Part shown: in pieces, positions 26,536-35,238 of the stretch
Layout of the letters: each line of letters begins with the position of its first letter
How positions within the stretch are numbered: position 1 is the first letter of the stretch
NCBI GenBank assembly: GCA_963709505.1
Contig: CAVPXC010000003.1
Span: forward strand, 62,001 to 126,000
DNA: 64,000 nucleotides
Source: CAVPXC01 sp963709505
GTDB lineage: Bacteria > Chloroflexota > Anaerolineae > JAAEKA01
Direction of reading: 5' to 3'
Program-made: the position numbers and the translations under genes
The notes under the pieces: generated by a model
What the model saw: only the letters and a program-made list of their open reading frames with translations
Database searches by the model: none
What the model was told of the DNA's origin: nothing

Positions 26536-27036
26536 GTGACGTCGGTGTTAGTGCTCAACGCGACCTACGAGCCCTTGAGCGTGGTTTCGATACGACGGGC
26601 GATTGTGCTGCTGCTCAAGGAGAAGGCGGAGCTGCTGGAGGCGGCCGGGGCCACTTTGCGTGCGATGGACACTTCCATGCCGGTGCCCCTGGTGATTCGC
26701 ATGGTTTATTACGTGCGCATTCCCAAGAGCACCGTGTTGCCGCTTTCGCGACGCACCGTCATGGCGCGCGATCACTACACGTGCCAGTACTGCGGCGTTA
26801 CGCCCGTGCGCGCCGATCTCACCCTCGATCACTTGCTGCCGCGAAGCCGAGGAGGCCTGACTGAGTGGGAGAATGTGGTGGTGGCCTGCCGGGGATGTAA
26901 TCAGAAGAAGGGCAACCGCACCCCCAAGGAAGCGCAAATGGCGTTGCTACGCGAGCCACATCGGCCGCGCTACGTGGCGCTTGCTTTGCTTGGCGAGCCG
27001 ACCCACCGCGAGGTGTGGAGCAAATATCTCTTCTAA
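26536..27036 (+). CDS. HNH endonuclease family protein
   Basis: 166 residues. Begins VTSVLVLNATYEPLSVVS and continues VVSIRRAIVLLLKEKAELLE, the typical front of this widespread HNH subfamily. The nuclease core CQYC ... LDHLLPRSRGG ... WENVVVACRGCNQKKGNRTP has the zinc cysteines (CxxC twice), the HNH histidine in LDHL and the Asn in ENVV. GTG start with GGAGG 11 bases before; an upstream in-frame GTG at 26494 lacks one. Biological substrate unknown; such genes are common outside mobile elements. Confidence 0.9.
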   Translation: MTSVLVLNATYEPLSVVSIRRAIVLLLKEKAELLEAAGATLRAMDTSMPVPLVIRMVYYVRIPKSTVLPLSRRTVMARDHYTCQYCGVTPVRADLTLDHLLPRSRGGLTEWENVVVACRGCNQKKGNRTPKEAQMALLREPHRPRYVALALLGEPTHREVWSKYLF

Positions 27037-27335
27037 TGCACCAGGAGTCAGCTGCAAAAGAACGGAAAACAAATAGGCTGCCTCGAAGGCAGCCTATTTG
27101 TTTTCGCGCCGTAGCATTCTCTTACTGGATAACCAGAGGTGATGCTACGGCGCTGGGCTTACGACTATGTTTCATATGCAGCATCACCTCCTATCGTTAG
27201 GATAGCTATTTAAGGGCCGCTAACTTGCCGGCGACAGTGCTATTATTGCACAAGATGGTTGTTCTGTCAAAGTTGGAGGTAACTCCGGATGCCCGCGTTT
27301 CCCGCTGTCGCGGGAATGACCGTGGGCACGACGGT
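27037..27335. terminator. Region of stacked hairpins downstream of the HNH gene
   Basis: A perfect 14-bp terminator stem (CAAATAGGCTGCCT/AGGCAGCCTATTTG, 27070-27083 and 27087-27100) with TTTT ends the HNH transcript. Next, GCGCCGTAGCAT (27106-27117) pairs perfectly with ATGCTACGGCGC (27142-27153). The bases GAGGTGATGCT (27136-27146) can instead pair with AGCATCACCTC (27180-27190), so these two folds exclude each other. At about 27290-27330 is a GC-rich REP-like word (GCGGGAATGACCG). No gene seen. Confidence 0.75.
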
Positions 27336-28682
27336 TCATCTATGCACTCGCTCCAACAACGCATCCAGCTCCACAACGTCTGTGATGCCGTCGACAGTGG
27401 TGAGGAAGTCGCGCAAGGTTGGACTCTGCGCACGCAGCTGCCTGAGCTTGGGACCGATGGGATCGGTCGAGGCCGCACCCGTGGCATAGCTGCCGTGAAA
27501 GGCGAAATAGGCCTGGTTGAGTACCCGCAAGAGGTACCCATTCTCGACAAAAGTCCGGCGCCGGGCCTCCATAAATGCTTCGGCTTCGTCCACGGCTCCC
27601 TGTCTGAGCAGTTCGTCCACGACGATGCGCGTCGCCCGCATCTCCGGCCCGAACTCGAATCGCGGCGGCTCGCCCAGGGCCGGATGCTCGGCAGGTTCTG
27701 CAGACTGTGACTCGGCGGGCGGCGCAGGTGGCGGGACCAGGTCGGGATAGTAGGCTTGCAGCACGGCTTGTCCCAGTTCCTCGCCAACGATCGATGCCAC
27801 GGTTTCGTTGATCGTCACGCTCTCGCCGCCTTCGAGAAATGACCAGCCGAGCGGGTGAAAGGCCAGATAGTTGTGAGCCCACTCGTGGGCGATCGTTTCT
27901 GCGGTCCAAGGTAGACCATAGCGATCGACCACCATGGTGGGGTAGGCGCCGTAGCCGCCGATCCCGGTCACGTACGAGGAGAGGTTCTGTTCCTGCGCCA
28001 TGCCTTGCTCGATCCGGTCGCGATCGGCTGCTGTCCAGGTCGGATTTCAGATCGACCGAGCGCAGGCGCTCGATGCGATCGCGGGGAAAGCACCAACATC
28101 TGGGGCGGCTCGGTGAAGCTCAGTCGCGGTGGGGGCCAAACCAGCCCGGCGGTCGTCAGCCCAAGCGTCTCGATCCGTTCAGATAGTTGCCGTTCGAGGA
28201 TCGCCTCGACGGTTCTGGCTTGCTCGGCCAACTGGTTGCGGATTTCGGCCAGCTCGGCGCGTTGGCTGCGAGTGGCGGCCTCCGGCTTAAGTAGGGTTGG
28301 GTCACTGTATGCACGTTCGATCTCGTCCGCCAGCTCACCCGCGCGGTTGGACAGGCGAAGATACTCGCGCACCTCTGTTTGCGCTTGCACGGCCGTCAGC
28401 CCGCGTGGGGTCTCGCGCTAGATCGGCCAGCTTGGCCGAAATCGCATCGATCTCCCAGGTCGTCAAGTCAAAGCGATGGCCGGTGGTTAGGCGATCCAGG
28501 CTCATCTCCAACGGACCGGGCGGCGTGCGCCATGCGGCCTGCAGCAGCGCCATGGCCAAGAGACCGACGATTACCAGCCCAGTGACGACGCGCCAGGAGA
28601 CGGCGCGTCTCTGACCTCGCCTTGTCCTGTTGCTGGCGTTCTCAGTTGGACGAAAACCGTCCGTCTTGTCCGTCTGTTGCAC
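27336..28682 (-). CDS. Membrane-anchored HExxH protein, several frameshifts
   Basis: Joined from three frames with breaks near 28405, 28080 and 28040. N-terminal membrane anchor (VVTGLVIVGLLAMALLQAA), a coiled helical region (LRLSNRAGELADEIERAYS, RAELAEIRNQLAEQARTVEA), then a C-terminal domain with TIAHEWAHNYLAFHPLG, i.e. the HExxH zinc-peptidase motif, and GESVTINETVASIVGEELG, which may provide the third ligand. About 448 residues. Likely an exported zinc peptidase of unknown substrate. It is the last gene of the scpB-led minus-strand group, separated by a repeat element. The multiple breaks could also mean a real pseudogene. Confidence 0.6.
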
Positions 28683-28817
28683 GCAACGTCCTTGCTGGAC
28701 TCAGCCTATTCCAAGGTGTCCAGGTTGCCAAATGCAAAACGCCTCAAGAATTGGGCGCGCCTACCAGACAGGCCGCATTCTCGAGGCATTGCTTTTTGGG
28801 TGTGTCCGACCTCGGCT

Positions 28818-28888
28818 TGTAGGGGCAGGTCTTGCACCTGCCCCTAGGGCGGGTGCAAGACGTCAGGAGGGTGAGACCCGCCCCTACA
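28818..28888. repeat. Nested inverted-repeat element (TGTAGGGGCRGGT type)
   Basis: Outer arms TGTAGGGGCAGGTCT (28818-28832) and AGACCCGCCCCTACA (28874-28888) pair with one mismatch. Inside lies a second hairpin, CTTGCACCTGCCC/GGGCGGGTGCAAG (28831-28843 and 28847-28859). Size and nested structure resemble small palindromic elements spread through other bacterial genomes. It sits right after the stop of the HTH-Sm gene. Confidence 0.85.
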
Positions 28889-28894
28889 GGCAGG

Positions 28895-29302
28895 TCATGT
28901 CCCGAGGAGTTCCCATCGATCGACGATATGTCGCTGTACGATGAGCTCACGCCCGGCATCGAGTCGCATCAGCACCGCGCCCAAATCGGACCAGATCACT
29001 TTGCCGACAAGGTTCTCGCCCGTGCGCAGCTCCAGTCGGATCGAGCGATCCTGCTCACCGGCCTCAACCAGCGCGGCACTCAAGTCCTTGCGCGTCCACT
29101 GTTGGCGGCTGGTGAGCTCGTCGGCCGGCACCTGGAAGAACTCGGCAAGCTTGACCAGATCCTCCTCGCTGCCAACCGCACGATAGCGTTGTTCCAACTG
29201 TCTGTAGGTGCCCGGGGTCAGGCCGGCCGCTTCTTCGATTTCCAACGGCGTGGGGCCACCCTTGACCGCGCGCAATTGGCGCACATAGTCACCGGTGCTC
29301 AT
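28895..29302 (-). CDS. Short HTH protein with Sm/Hfq-like C-terminal domain
   Basis: 135 residues. The N-terminal half reads as an XRE-like helix-turn-helix (PTPLEIEEAAGLTPGTYRQL ... LVKLAEFFQVPADEL). The C-terminal 50 residues (RLELRTGENLVGKVIWSDLG, AVLMRLDAGRELIVQRHIVD) follow the Sm1-Sm2 pattern of Hfq: strand, G, strand with xLxGxV, then a VxxxHI ending comparable to YKHAI. Placed two bases after the stop of the SYG-repeat gene, with GGAAGAGG as ribosome site inside that gene, so the two are co-translated. I read it as a paralogue of that protein without the repeats. RNA binding is inference. Confidence 0.65.
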   Translation of the reverse strand: MSTGDYVRQLRAVKGGPTPLEIEEAAGLTPGTYRQLEQRYRAVGSEEDLVKLAEFFQVPADELTSRQQWTRKDLSAALVEAGEQDRSIRLELRTGENLVGKVIWSDLGAVLMRLDAGRELIVQRHIVDRWELLGT

Positions 29303-29304
29303 GG

Positions 29305-30545
29305 CTAGTCGACCTCTTCCGTACCGTTGGCATTCGGGTCCTTGGCCGGCGCTTGCTCGGTCTCGTAGTACGCAATCGCCAGTTTTTGCACCGTGACCTC
29401 CTGCCCATCCGGCTTGCTAAGGGTCAAGGCATAGGGGCTGAAGCCCTCGAGCTTGCCACGCAGCGCTTCGCCGTTGAACAGGGTGAGTTGCATCTCGCGC
29501 TTGTCGAGTTGGATCTCGGTCAGGTAGACCAGTTCGTGTTCGTCCACCGATTCCGGCAGATAGGGGCGTTGGCGTTTGCCTTTGGGCTTTGGCGGCTTGC
29601 GTTCGGCCAACATGCCCTGGCAGGTCGTCAGGAGCTCGGCGGCCTCTTTGCGGTTCAGCATGCTAAGTGGCTTGCCGGCCAAGCGCAGCAGATCCTCGCC
29701 AGACATCTCCAGCCGCAGCAGGAGGGTCTTCAGGTGTTCGATCTGCGAAGGTCGTGCCGGAGCGATTTGGGGACGACGCTTCACGCCACCGCCGTTCTTC
29801 CTCGGCGGACGGTCGGTGCGCGGCTTGAACCCTGGGCGCTCACCGGGACGCGCAGGCGGGCGGTCATCGCCGTAGCGCGAGGGTCCTCGGTCTCCATAGG
29901 CAGGCCGGTTATAGTCCGACCGGCCGAAGTTTGACCGGCCGCTCTCAGTGCCGTAGTTTGACCGTCCGCTATCGCCGCCGTAGCTGGACCGTCCGCTATC
30001 GCCGCCGTAGCTGGACCGTCCGCCCTCGCCGCCGTAGCTAGCCGGACCGGTCCGCCTTCGCTGCCGTAGTTGGACCGTCCGCCCTCGCTGCCGTAACCGG
30101 GCCGGCCAGCTTCCCCACCGTAACCGGAACGTCTGCCCTCGCTGTTATAGTTGGAACGACTACTCTCACTGCCGTAGCCACCGCGACCGGGCTCTGACGG
30201 GTAGTTGGAGCGGCCGGTGTCCGAGCTGGAGCTGGGACGCGGGGAGTCGGTGTTGAACCGTGAGTAGCCAGCACCTGGATCGTAACGAGGACGCTCCGTT
30301 TCGCTGTCGGGTGCTGACGAGGGTGACTGGCGTGCAGGACCACGCGGGGGCGGGTCCGACATCTCCTTGATGTCCTCAGCTTCCACCTGCAGCGCGTCGG
30401 CCAGCCGCTCCATGTCCCTCTCCGGAATAGGGCGCTCTCCCAACTCGTAGGCCTTGATCAAGGCCGGGTGGATGCCTGCCTGTCGGGCAAGCTCATCAAT
30501 CGTCATTCTTTTTTGGCGGCGTATTTGCCACAGGTCTGTTGCCAT
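29305..30545 (-). CDS. HTH protein with SYG/GYG repeat tract and Sm/Hfq-like C-terminus, frameshifted
   Basis: About 412 residues after joining two frames near 30047; the repeat period continues exactly across the join, which shows that this is one gene. Residues 5-60 are an XRE HTH (RMTIDELARQAGIHPALIKA). Residues about 111-225 hold some 11-13 copies of a nine-residue unit with consensus GRSNYGSEG, low in complexity, one Tyr and one Arg per unit. A Pro/Arg/Gly linker follows, then a helical segment (LRLAGKPLSMLNRKEAAELL), a basic patch (KPPKPKGKRQRP) and an Sm/Hfq-like domain (QLTLFNGEALRGKLEGFSPY ... VTVQKLAIAYYE, near 29365-29502). It follows scpB by 41 bases. Function unknown; RNA or DNA binding with condensate-forming potential is inferred. 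Confidence 0.7.
29868..30215 (-). repeat. 27-bp tandem coding repeat (GRSNYGSEG units)
   Basis: Degenerate tandem 27-bp units inside the HTH-Sm gene, about 11-13 copies, each coding one Arg-x-x-Tyr-Gly unit with an acidic residue. The period is kept through the frame break, which points to recent slippage-type expansion plus an indel. Confidence 0.85.
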
Positions 30546-30586
30546 AAGGTGCTCCCTTCGAGTATGTTGGCGTCGATGCCTGAGTC

Positions 30587-31216
30587 TCAGTCGGTTGTCT
30601 CAGTCAACTCCGCTCCCTGATGCGAGATGTCAGCCTCCCTGGCCACCCCTGTGCCGTCGTCCTCCAGAGGGGGAAGGTCGTCGAGTGACTGCAGCCCGAA
30701 GTGTTGCAGGAAATCAAACGTTGTCCGGTAATGGAACGGCCTGCCAGCCGTATCCAGCCGTTCGCCCTGCTCCACCAGGCCCCGGTGGAGCAGAGTGCGC
30801 AGCACACCATCGCTGCTCACACCTCGTAGCTCGTCAATTTGTGCTCGGGTCACCGGCTGTTTGTAGGCGATGATCGCCAGAGCCTCGATCGCCGCCGGTG
30901 TGAGGCGAGTGGTCAAGTCCAGCCCTAAAAAGCGCTCTATCGATGCTGCTGCCTCTGGTGGCGTCACGAATTGCACTCGCTCACCCTGGCGTTGGACACG
31001 CACACCCCGCTCCATCTGGCTCGCTGCCATCTGTTGGAGCGCTTTCTCGACGCGCTCTGGGTTCTCCTCCAGGGCAGCAGCCAGGCTGGAGACCTTTACT
31101 GGCTCTGGCGCGACAAAAAGTAAGCTCTCCACAAGGATGGTAAGCTGAGAAATGGAGCGCTCTACGGCAGTACCGTTGGATGCGCCAGTGCTTTCGATGT
31201 TGTTTGTCCCATCCAT
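30587..31216 (-). CDS. scpB: Segregation and condensation protein B
   Basis: Non-SMC subunit of the SMC-ScpAB condensin that compacts and segregates the chromosome. 209 residues with two winged-helix domains: QLTILVESLLFVAPEPVKVS at the start, then RLTPAAIEALAIIAYKQPVTRAQIDELRGVSSDGVLRTL, the family signature, and GRPFHYRTTFDFLQHFGL near the C-terminus. An acidic tail follows. It leads the minus-strand group containing the HTH-Sm genes. scpA is not in the window. Confidence 0.95.
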   Translation of the reverse strand: MDGTNNIESTGASNGTAVERSISQLTILVESLLFVAPEPVKVSSLAAALEENPERVEKALQQMAASQMERGVRVQRQGERVQFVTPPEAAASIERFLGLDLTTRLTPAAIEALAIIAYKQPVTRAQIDELRGVSSDGVLRTLLHRGLVEQGERLDTAGRPFHYRTTFDFLQHFGLQSLDDLPPLEDDGTGVAREADISHQGAELTETTD

Positions 31217-31584
31217 TTAGCTAACGCCCTACGACGCGCGCCTTCACGATTTCAGAACGTACAAGAGCGAACAAGGGGGCGACATCCCTTGTTCCTCGCC
31301 CACCGCCCCAGCCAGAATGAGAAGGCCTTGGCTTTACGGCAGGGTCCCCAGAACGTCGGCGGCACGTGTTCGAACGGCATACACGTGATCACTCCGCCGC
31401 GGAGTGGCTTCGCTGAACGCTCTGTTATCTTATGTAAGGCTCTAAGCGCGAATTCCGTCGCGATCAAAGTCCGAGCAGGGTCTGACGCAGATTATACCTG
31501 CGGTAGCCCATAAGATCAAGTCCAGCGACTCCCCATTCGCCCTGGAGAGGAGGAAGTGCTCATAGTTGAACATAAAGAAGACGA
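31217..31584 (-). promoter_or_regulatory. Promoter and long leader upstream of scpB
   Basis: On the minus strand TTGATC (31514-31519) and TATAAT (31491-31496) are 17 bases apart, so transcription should begin near 31484, about 265 bases before scpB. The leader contains a palindrome CACTCCGC/GCGGAGTG (about 31389-31405) and a 9-bp stem GAACAAGGG/CCCTTGTTC (about 31269-31294). No convincing leader peptide; the one open frame there has no ribosome site I can support. Confidence 0.6.
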
Positions 31585-31620
31585 GCGGGCAGGAGATGGC
31601 TCAACCATCGTCCTGCCCGC
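31585..31620 (-). terminator. Terminator-like hairpin after the PLP lyase gene
   Basis: GCGGGCAGGA and TCCTGCCCGC form a 10-bp stem that extends through ATGG/CCAT to a 5-base loop. Located 22 bases past the stop of the minus-strand PLP gene and followed on that strand by TCGTCTTCTTT. Confidence 0.75.
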
Positions 31621-31642
31621 AGAAAACAGCCCCCAACCTATC

Positions 31643-33104
31643 TTAAGCCAGCACAGCGCTTGGCGCCTGACGCCGGGCCTTAGGGCGCCGTGTGGGCACG
31701 CGGGCAAGCGCTTGGTCCAGGTCAGCTATTATGTCGGCCGGATGCTCCCCGCCGACGCTCAAACGGATGAGGTTGCCAGGCACGTTGGCCAGGGTGCGAC
31801 CGGCCTCGCCCTGTTGCTGATGCGTGGAGATCGCCGGGATGGTGGCGACGCTCTTGATACGACCCAGGTCTGTCGCCCGCCAGATCATCTGCAGGTTGTC
31901 GAAGACGTGGCGCGCAGCCGCGGGCCCGTCCGTGATGGTGAAGCTGAGCAGATGGCCGTAACGGTTGACCGGCTGGCCGTAGTCGTCCTCGGCGTCGGCC
32001 AGGAACATGTAGTGCGACGCGATTTCATGCTCCACCGAGCTGTCGAGACCGGGGTAGTGCACGGCCTCGACGATCGGGTGCTGGGCCAGGTATTCGGCGA
32101 TCCGTTGGCTGTTGCGGCTTACGAAGTCCATGCGGCTGCGCAACGTGCGCAGATCGTTGAGCGCCATCAAGGCGTTGAACGGGCTAATCGACGGGCCATG
32201 GTCGCGAAACGGCAGCAGCTTGACGTAGGCCGCGAAATTGGCGCGCATCTCGTCTGGCCCGACTTGGCTAGGCAGGTCGTGTCGGGCGATCAGCGCGCCG
32301 GCGATTGCAAAACCACTGCTGGCCATGCTCTTGCTTACCGAGTGTACCACGATGTCGGCGCCGTGACGCAGCGGGCGCATCAATGCCGGCGTGGCCACGG
32401 TGGAGTCGACGATCAGCGGGATCGAGCGCTGATGCGCCAGGTCGGCCACGGCCGCAATGTCGAAAACGGACAGGCTGGGGTTGGCCGGCATCTCGCCGAA
32501 GACGAAACGGGTGGCGTCGTCAATTTGGTTCGACCACTCGGCCAGGTCCAGCGGGTCGCGCACCCAACGGACCTCGACCCCGCGCTCTATCGCGTAGCGC
32601 TGGCTGAAGAGCATGAAGGTTCCGCCGTAACACTTGGCGCTGGCGACGATGTTCATCGGGGCCGGCTGATGGCCGTTCGTGCTGGCATGGTCCAGCACCA
32701 GGAATGGGTTGGTCGCCATGAACACCGCCGACATGCCCGATGACGTCGCGCACGCACTCACGTCGCCTTCGTAGCCATAGCCCTCGAGCAGGGCCAGGGT
32801 CTCCTCCAGATAGTGCAGCGTTGGATTGGCGATGCGGGAATAGGTCCACGAGGGCATCAGGTAGGCCAGGGCAGCCTCCATGTGGTCGCTGCTCTCGAAG
32901 TGCTGAGCCGAGCTGAAGTAGGCCGGCTCGACGATGCTGCCCTGGTTGGCCAGCGCCGCCTCCATGCCGTACATGCCGTGCACGGCGATCGTGTCGAATT
33001 TCTTCAGCGCGCATTGTCGCGCGTTGTTGTGCCTCGGCGGCCATCATGGCTTGACCAAGCTCGACATAATGCGTCACGCCGGATGTGTAATGGGTATCGT
33101 TCAT
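31643..33104 (-). CDS. Cys/Met metabolism PLP-dependent enzyme, frameshifted near N-terminus
   Basis: About 486 residues after joining MNDTHYTSGVTHYVELGQAM to the main frame near 33005. It belongs to the fold-type I trans-sulfuration family (methionine gamma-lyase, O-acetylhomoserine sulfhydrylase, cystathionine gamma-synthase/lyase). The PLP lysine lies in VVHSVSKSMASSG, and SRIANPTLHYLEETLALLEG is the tetramer-interface Tyr/Arg region. C-terminal RLSVGGEHPADIIADLDQAL is the family ending. ATG with GGAGG upstream. Next to an aldehyde dehydrogenase and an Lrp regulator, so a catabolic lyase is slightly favoured over a biosynthetic enzyme. Confidence 0.88.
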
Positions 33105-33124
33105 GGCAAGTTGTCCTCCGAGAG

Positions 33125-33172
33125 TCCGAATTAACAATTGACAATTGTCAATTGACAATTGTCAATTTCACA
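33125..33172. repeat. Wordy hairpin repeat, AATTGTSAATTG class
   Basis: AACAATTGACAATTGTCAAT followed by TGACAATTGTCAATTTCAC; several self-complementary CAATTG units in a row. Lies between two minus-strand genes and touches the stop codon of the aldehyde dehydrogenase. Confidence 0.85.
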
Positions 33173-34583
33173 GGCTGAAACACACGACCTTCGTTTCAGT
33201 CATTTCCTGCATCGCGAACTTGATGCCTTCGCGGCCCAGACCGGAGCCTTTGACGCCGCCGAAGGGCATCGCGTCGATGCGGTAGTCGGTGCTTTCGTTG
33301 ACCATCACACCGCCGCAGTGGAACTCGGCCGCGGCGTGAAAGGCGGACTGGAGGTCGCGGGTGAAGATGCCGGCCTGCAGGCCGTAGTCTACGGCATTCG
33401 AGACAGCAATGGCCTCGTCCAGTGTGCGGAAGCGATAGACGATGGTCACCGGGCCGTAGACTTCATCGCACGCCAAGCTGCATGTTGGGGGTACGTTTTC
33501 CAGCACAGTCGGCGCGTAAAACGTGCCCCGGCGCTTGCCGCCGGTCAGCAGGGTCGCGCCGGCCGCAAGCGCTTCTTCAACCATGGCCTCGACCCGCGTG
33601 GCGGCTGCCTCGTCGATCAGGCAGCCCATGTCGGTGGCCTCATCCAGCTTGTCGCCGACTTTGTAGGCCTCAGTGCGGGCGATGAAGCGTGCCACGAAAG
33701 GCTCGTAAATGGCCTCGTGCACCAGCAGACGTTGCACGTGTAGACAGTTTTGTCCGGCAGCCCAGAACGCGCCGCTGACGTTGGCCTCCACGGCCAGATC
33801 CAGGTCGGCGTCGGGCATGACGATGACCGGCGAGTTACTCCCTAGCTCCATGCCAACTTTCTTAAGACCGACCTTGCCCATGATATCCAGCCCCACCTCT
33901 AGCCCACCTGTGAAGGAAATCATCCGAACGCGCGGGTCGCGCACCAACGCGTCGCCGATCTCGCTGCCGCGGCCGGTGATGACCTGCAGCACGCCTCTTG
34001 GCAGGAGTCCGCTTGACAAGATCGCCTCGGCCAGCTTCAGTGCGCTGAGTGGGGTCTTGGAGTCGGGCTTGACAATGATGGCGTTGCCTGCGGCGAGTGC
34101 AGGCCCGACTTTGTGCGCAACCAGGTTGAGCGGGTCGTTGAACGGGGTAATGGCGCCGACGACGCCGACTGGCTCGCGCATGAAATAGCCCAGGCGGTTC
34201 TCGCTTCCCGGCCGCTGATCGAACGAAATCGTCTCACCCGTGAGGCGGCGAGCCTCCTCGGCGCTGATACGGATCGTGTCGATGCAGCGGGTGACTTCCT
34301 TACGCGCCTCGCGGATGGTCTTGATGCCCTCTCGGGCAATGGTGCGGGCGAATTCCTCGTGGTGCGCGGCGATGAAGTCGGCCACGCGGTTCAGAATAGC
34401 CATGCGTTGATGCGTCGGCACGCAGCGCGCGCGCTGTGCCCCTGCCACTGCCGCGTCCACCGCAGCTCGCATATCGTCCGCCGTTGCCATGGGCACAGTG
34501 TCGATCAGGCTGCCGTCCTGCGGATCGCGTATCTCCATCCGGCGTGGGCTGTCGACCCACAAACCATCCAAGAGCATGTTCAT
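33168..34583 (-). CDS. NAD(P)-dependent aldehyde dehydrogenase
   Basis: 471 residues. ITPFNDPLNLVAHKVGPALA with IIVKPDSKTPLSALKLAE is the cofactor-binding block, catalytic Glu lies in GMELGSNSPV and nucleophile Cys in AAGQNCLHVQRL. The NCLHVQR context resembles the glyceraldehyde-3-phosphate (non-phosphorylating), lactaldehyde and phosphonoacetaldehyde dehydrogenase group rather than betaine-type enzymes. The C-terminus (GGVKGSGLGREGIKFAMQEMTETKVV) is standard. Between the Lrp regulator and the PLP enzyme on the same strand, so the three likely form one pathway. Confidence 0.9.
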   Translation of the reverse strand: MNMLLDGLWVDSPRRMEIRDPQDGSLIDTVPMATADDMRAAVDAAVAGAQRARCVPTHQRMAILNRVADFIAAHHEEFARTIAREGIKTIREARKEVTRCIDTIRISAEEARRLTGETISFDQRPGSENRLGYFMREPVGVVGAITPFNDPLNLVAHKVGPALAAGNAIIVKPDSKTPLSALKLAEAILSSGLLPRGVLQVITGRGSEIGDALVRDPRVRMISFTGGLEVGLDIMGKVGLKKVGMELGSNSPVIVMPDADLDLAVEANVSGAFWAAGQNCLHVQRLLVHEAIYEPFVARFIARTEAYKVGDKLDEATDMGCLIDEAAATRVEAMVEEALAAGATLLTGGKRRGTFYAPTVLENVPPTCSLACDEVYGPVTIVYRFRTLDEAIAVSNAVDYGLQAGIFTRDLQSAFHAAAEFHCGGVMVNESTDYRIDAMPFGGVKGSGLGREGIKFAMQEMTETKVVCFSL

Positions 34584-34615
34584 CGTGCCTTCTCCTTCTC
34601 ATTTGTGTCATGCGG

Positions 34616-34696
34616 AGTGCCGCCAAAGCATCCCGGCTTGGATGCAACGGGGGACACCTGCACATGCGTGCGGCGCAAGTGTGCTTCGGCGGCACT
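34616..34696. repeat. Inverted-repeat element with REP-like word
   Basis: AGTGCCGCCAAAGCA (34616-34630) pairs with TGCTTCGGCGGCACT (34682-34696), one mismatch, around a 51-base centre. The flanking GTCATGCGGAGTGCC / ACTACTCATGAC resembles the TCATGC-GAG-GAAGCATC words found between genes in many bacteria. Confidence 0.75.
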
Positions 34697-34773
34697 ACTC
34701 ATGACATACCATGTCATTCGTTTGCGAATACCGCCCGCGGGATGCGGGGTCTCAGCATGACAGGACAAGTTTT

Positions 34774-35238
34774 CTAATCTAATGGCAACTTCGTTGTCAC
34801 CTTGATTTCCGAAAACACCAGGCTCGTTCGGATGTGAGCTATGCCAGGGATGGTGGTCAGCCGGTCCACCACGAAACGTTCAAGCTCTTTGCGGTTGTGT
34901 ACGACGACTTTGAGCTGGTAGTCGAATTCGCCCGTCAGGTGAAAGCACTCCAATACCTCGGGCATCTGTCCGACTGCCGCCCGCACACGCTCGATGTCCG
35001 CGCGCTGGTGTCGCTCCATGCGGATGCTGATGAGGCACATCATCTCATAGCCCAAGGCTTCGCGGTCAACCAGGGCCACATAGCCGTGGATTACGCCCTC
35101 TTCTTGCAGGCGACGCATTCGGGTATGCACGGCCGGCGGCGATAGGTTGACCTGCCGCGCAAGATCCGCGTTGCTGATGCGCGCATCCGTCTGCAAGATG
35201 CGCAAAAGTGCCCTGTCGATCTGATCGAGGTCCATCAT
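34774..35238 (-). CDS. Lrp/AsnC family transcriptional regulator
   Basis: About 154 residues. N-terminal HTH (DQIDRALLRILQTDARISNA, DLARQVNLSPPAVHTRMRRL) and C-terminal RAM domain (YEMMCLISIRM, MPEVLECFHLTGEFDYQLKV, GIAHIRTSLVFSEIK). ATG-ATG at 35238/35235 has AGGA before it; an upstream GTG at 35259 is less likely. Likely senses an amino acid and controls the downstream aldehyde dehydrogenase and PLP lyase. Confidence 0.92.
   Translation of the reverse strand: MMDLDQIDRALLRILQTDARISNADLARQVNLSPPAVHTRMRRLQEEGVIHGYVALVDREALGYEMMCLISIRMERHQRADIERVRAAVGQMPEVLECFHLTGEFDYQLKVVVHNRKELERFVVDRLTTIPGIAHIRTSLVFSEIKVTTKLPLD

Noticed and set aside
31252..31467. 71-residue open frame on the minus strand upstream of scpB
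   Set aside because: No ribosome site, no recognisable domain, and it lies in a leader with stable stems; likely chance.
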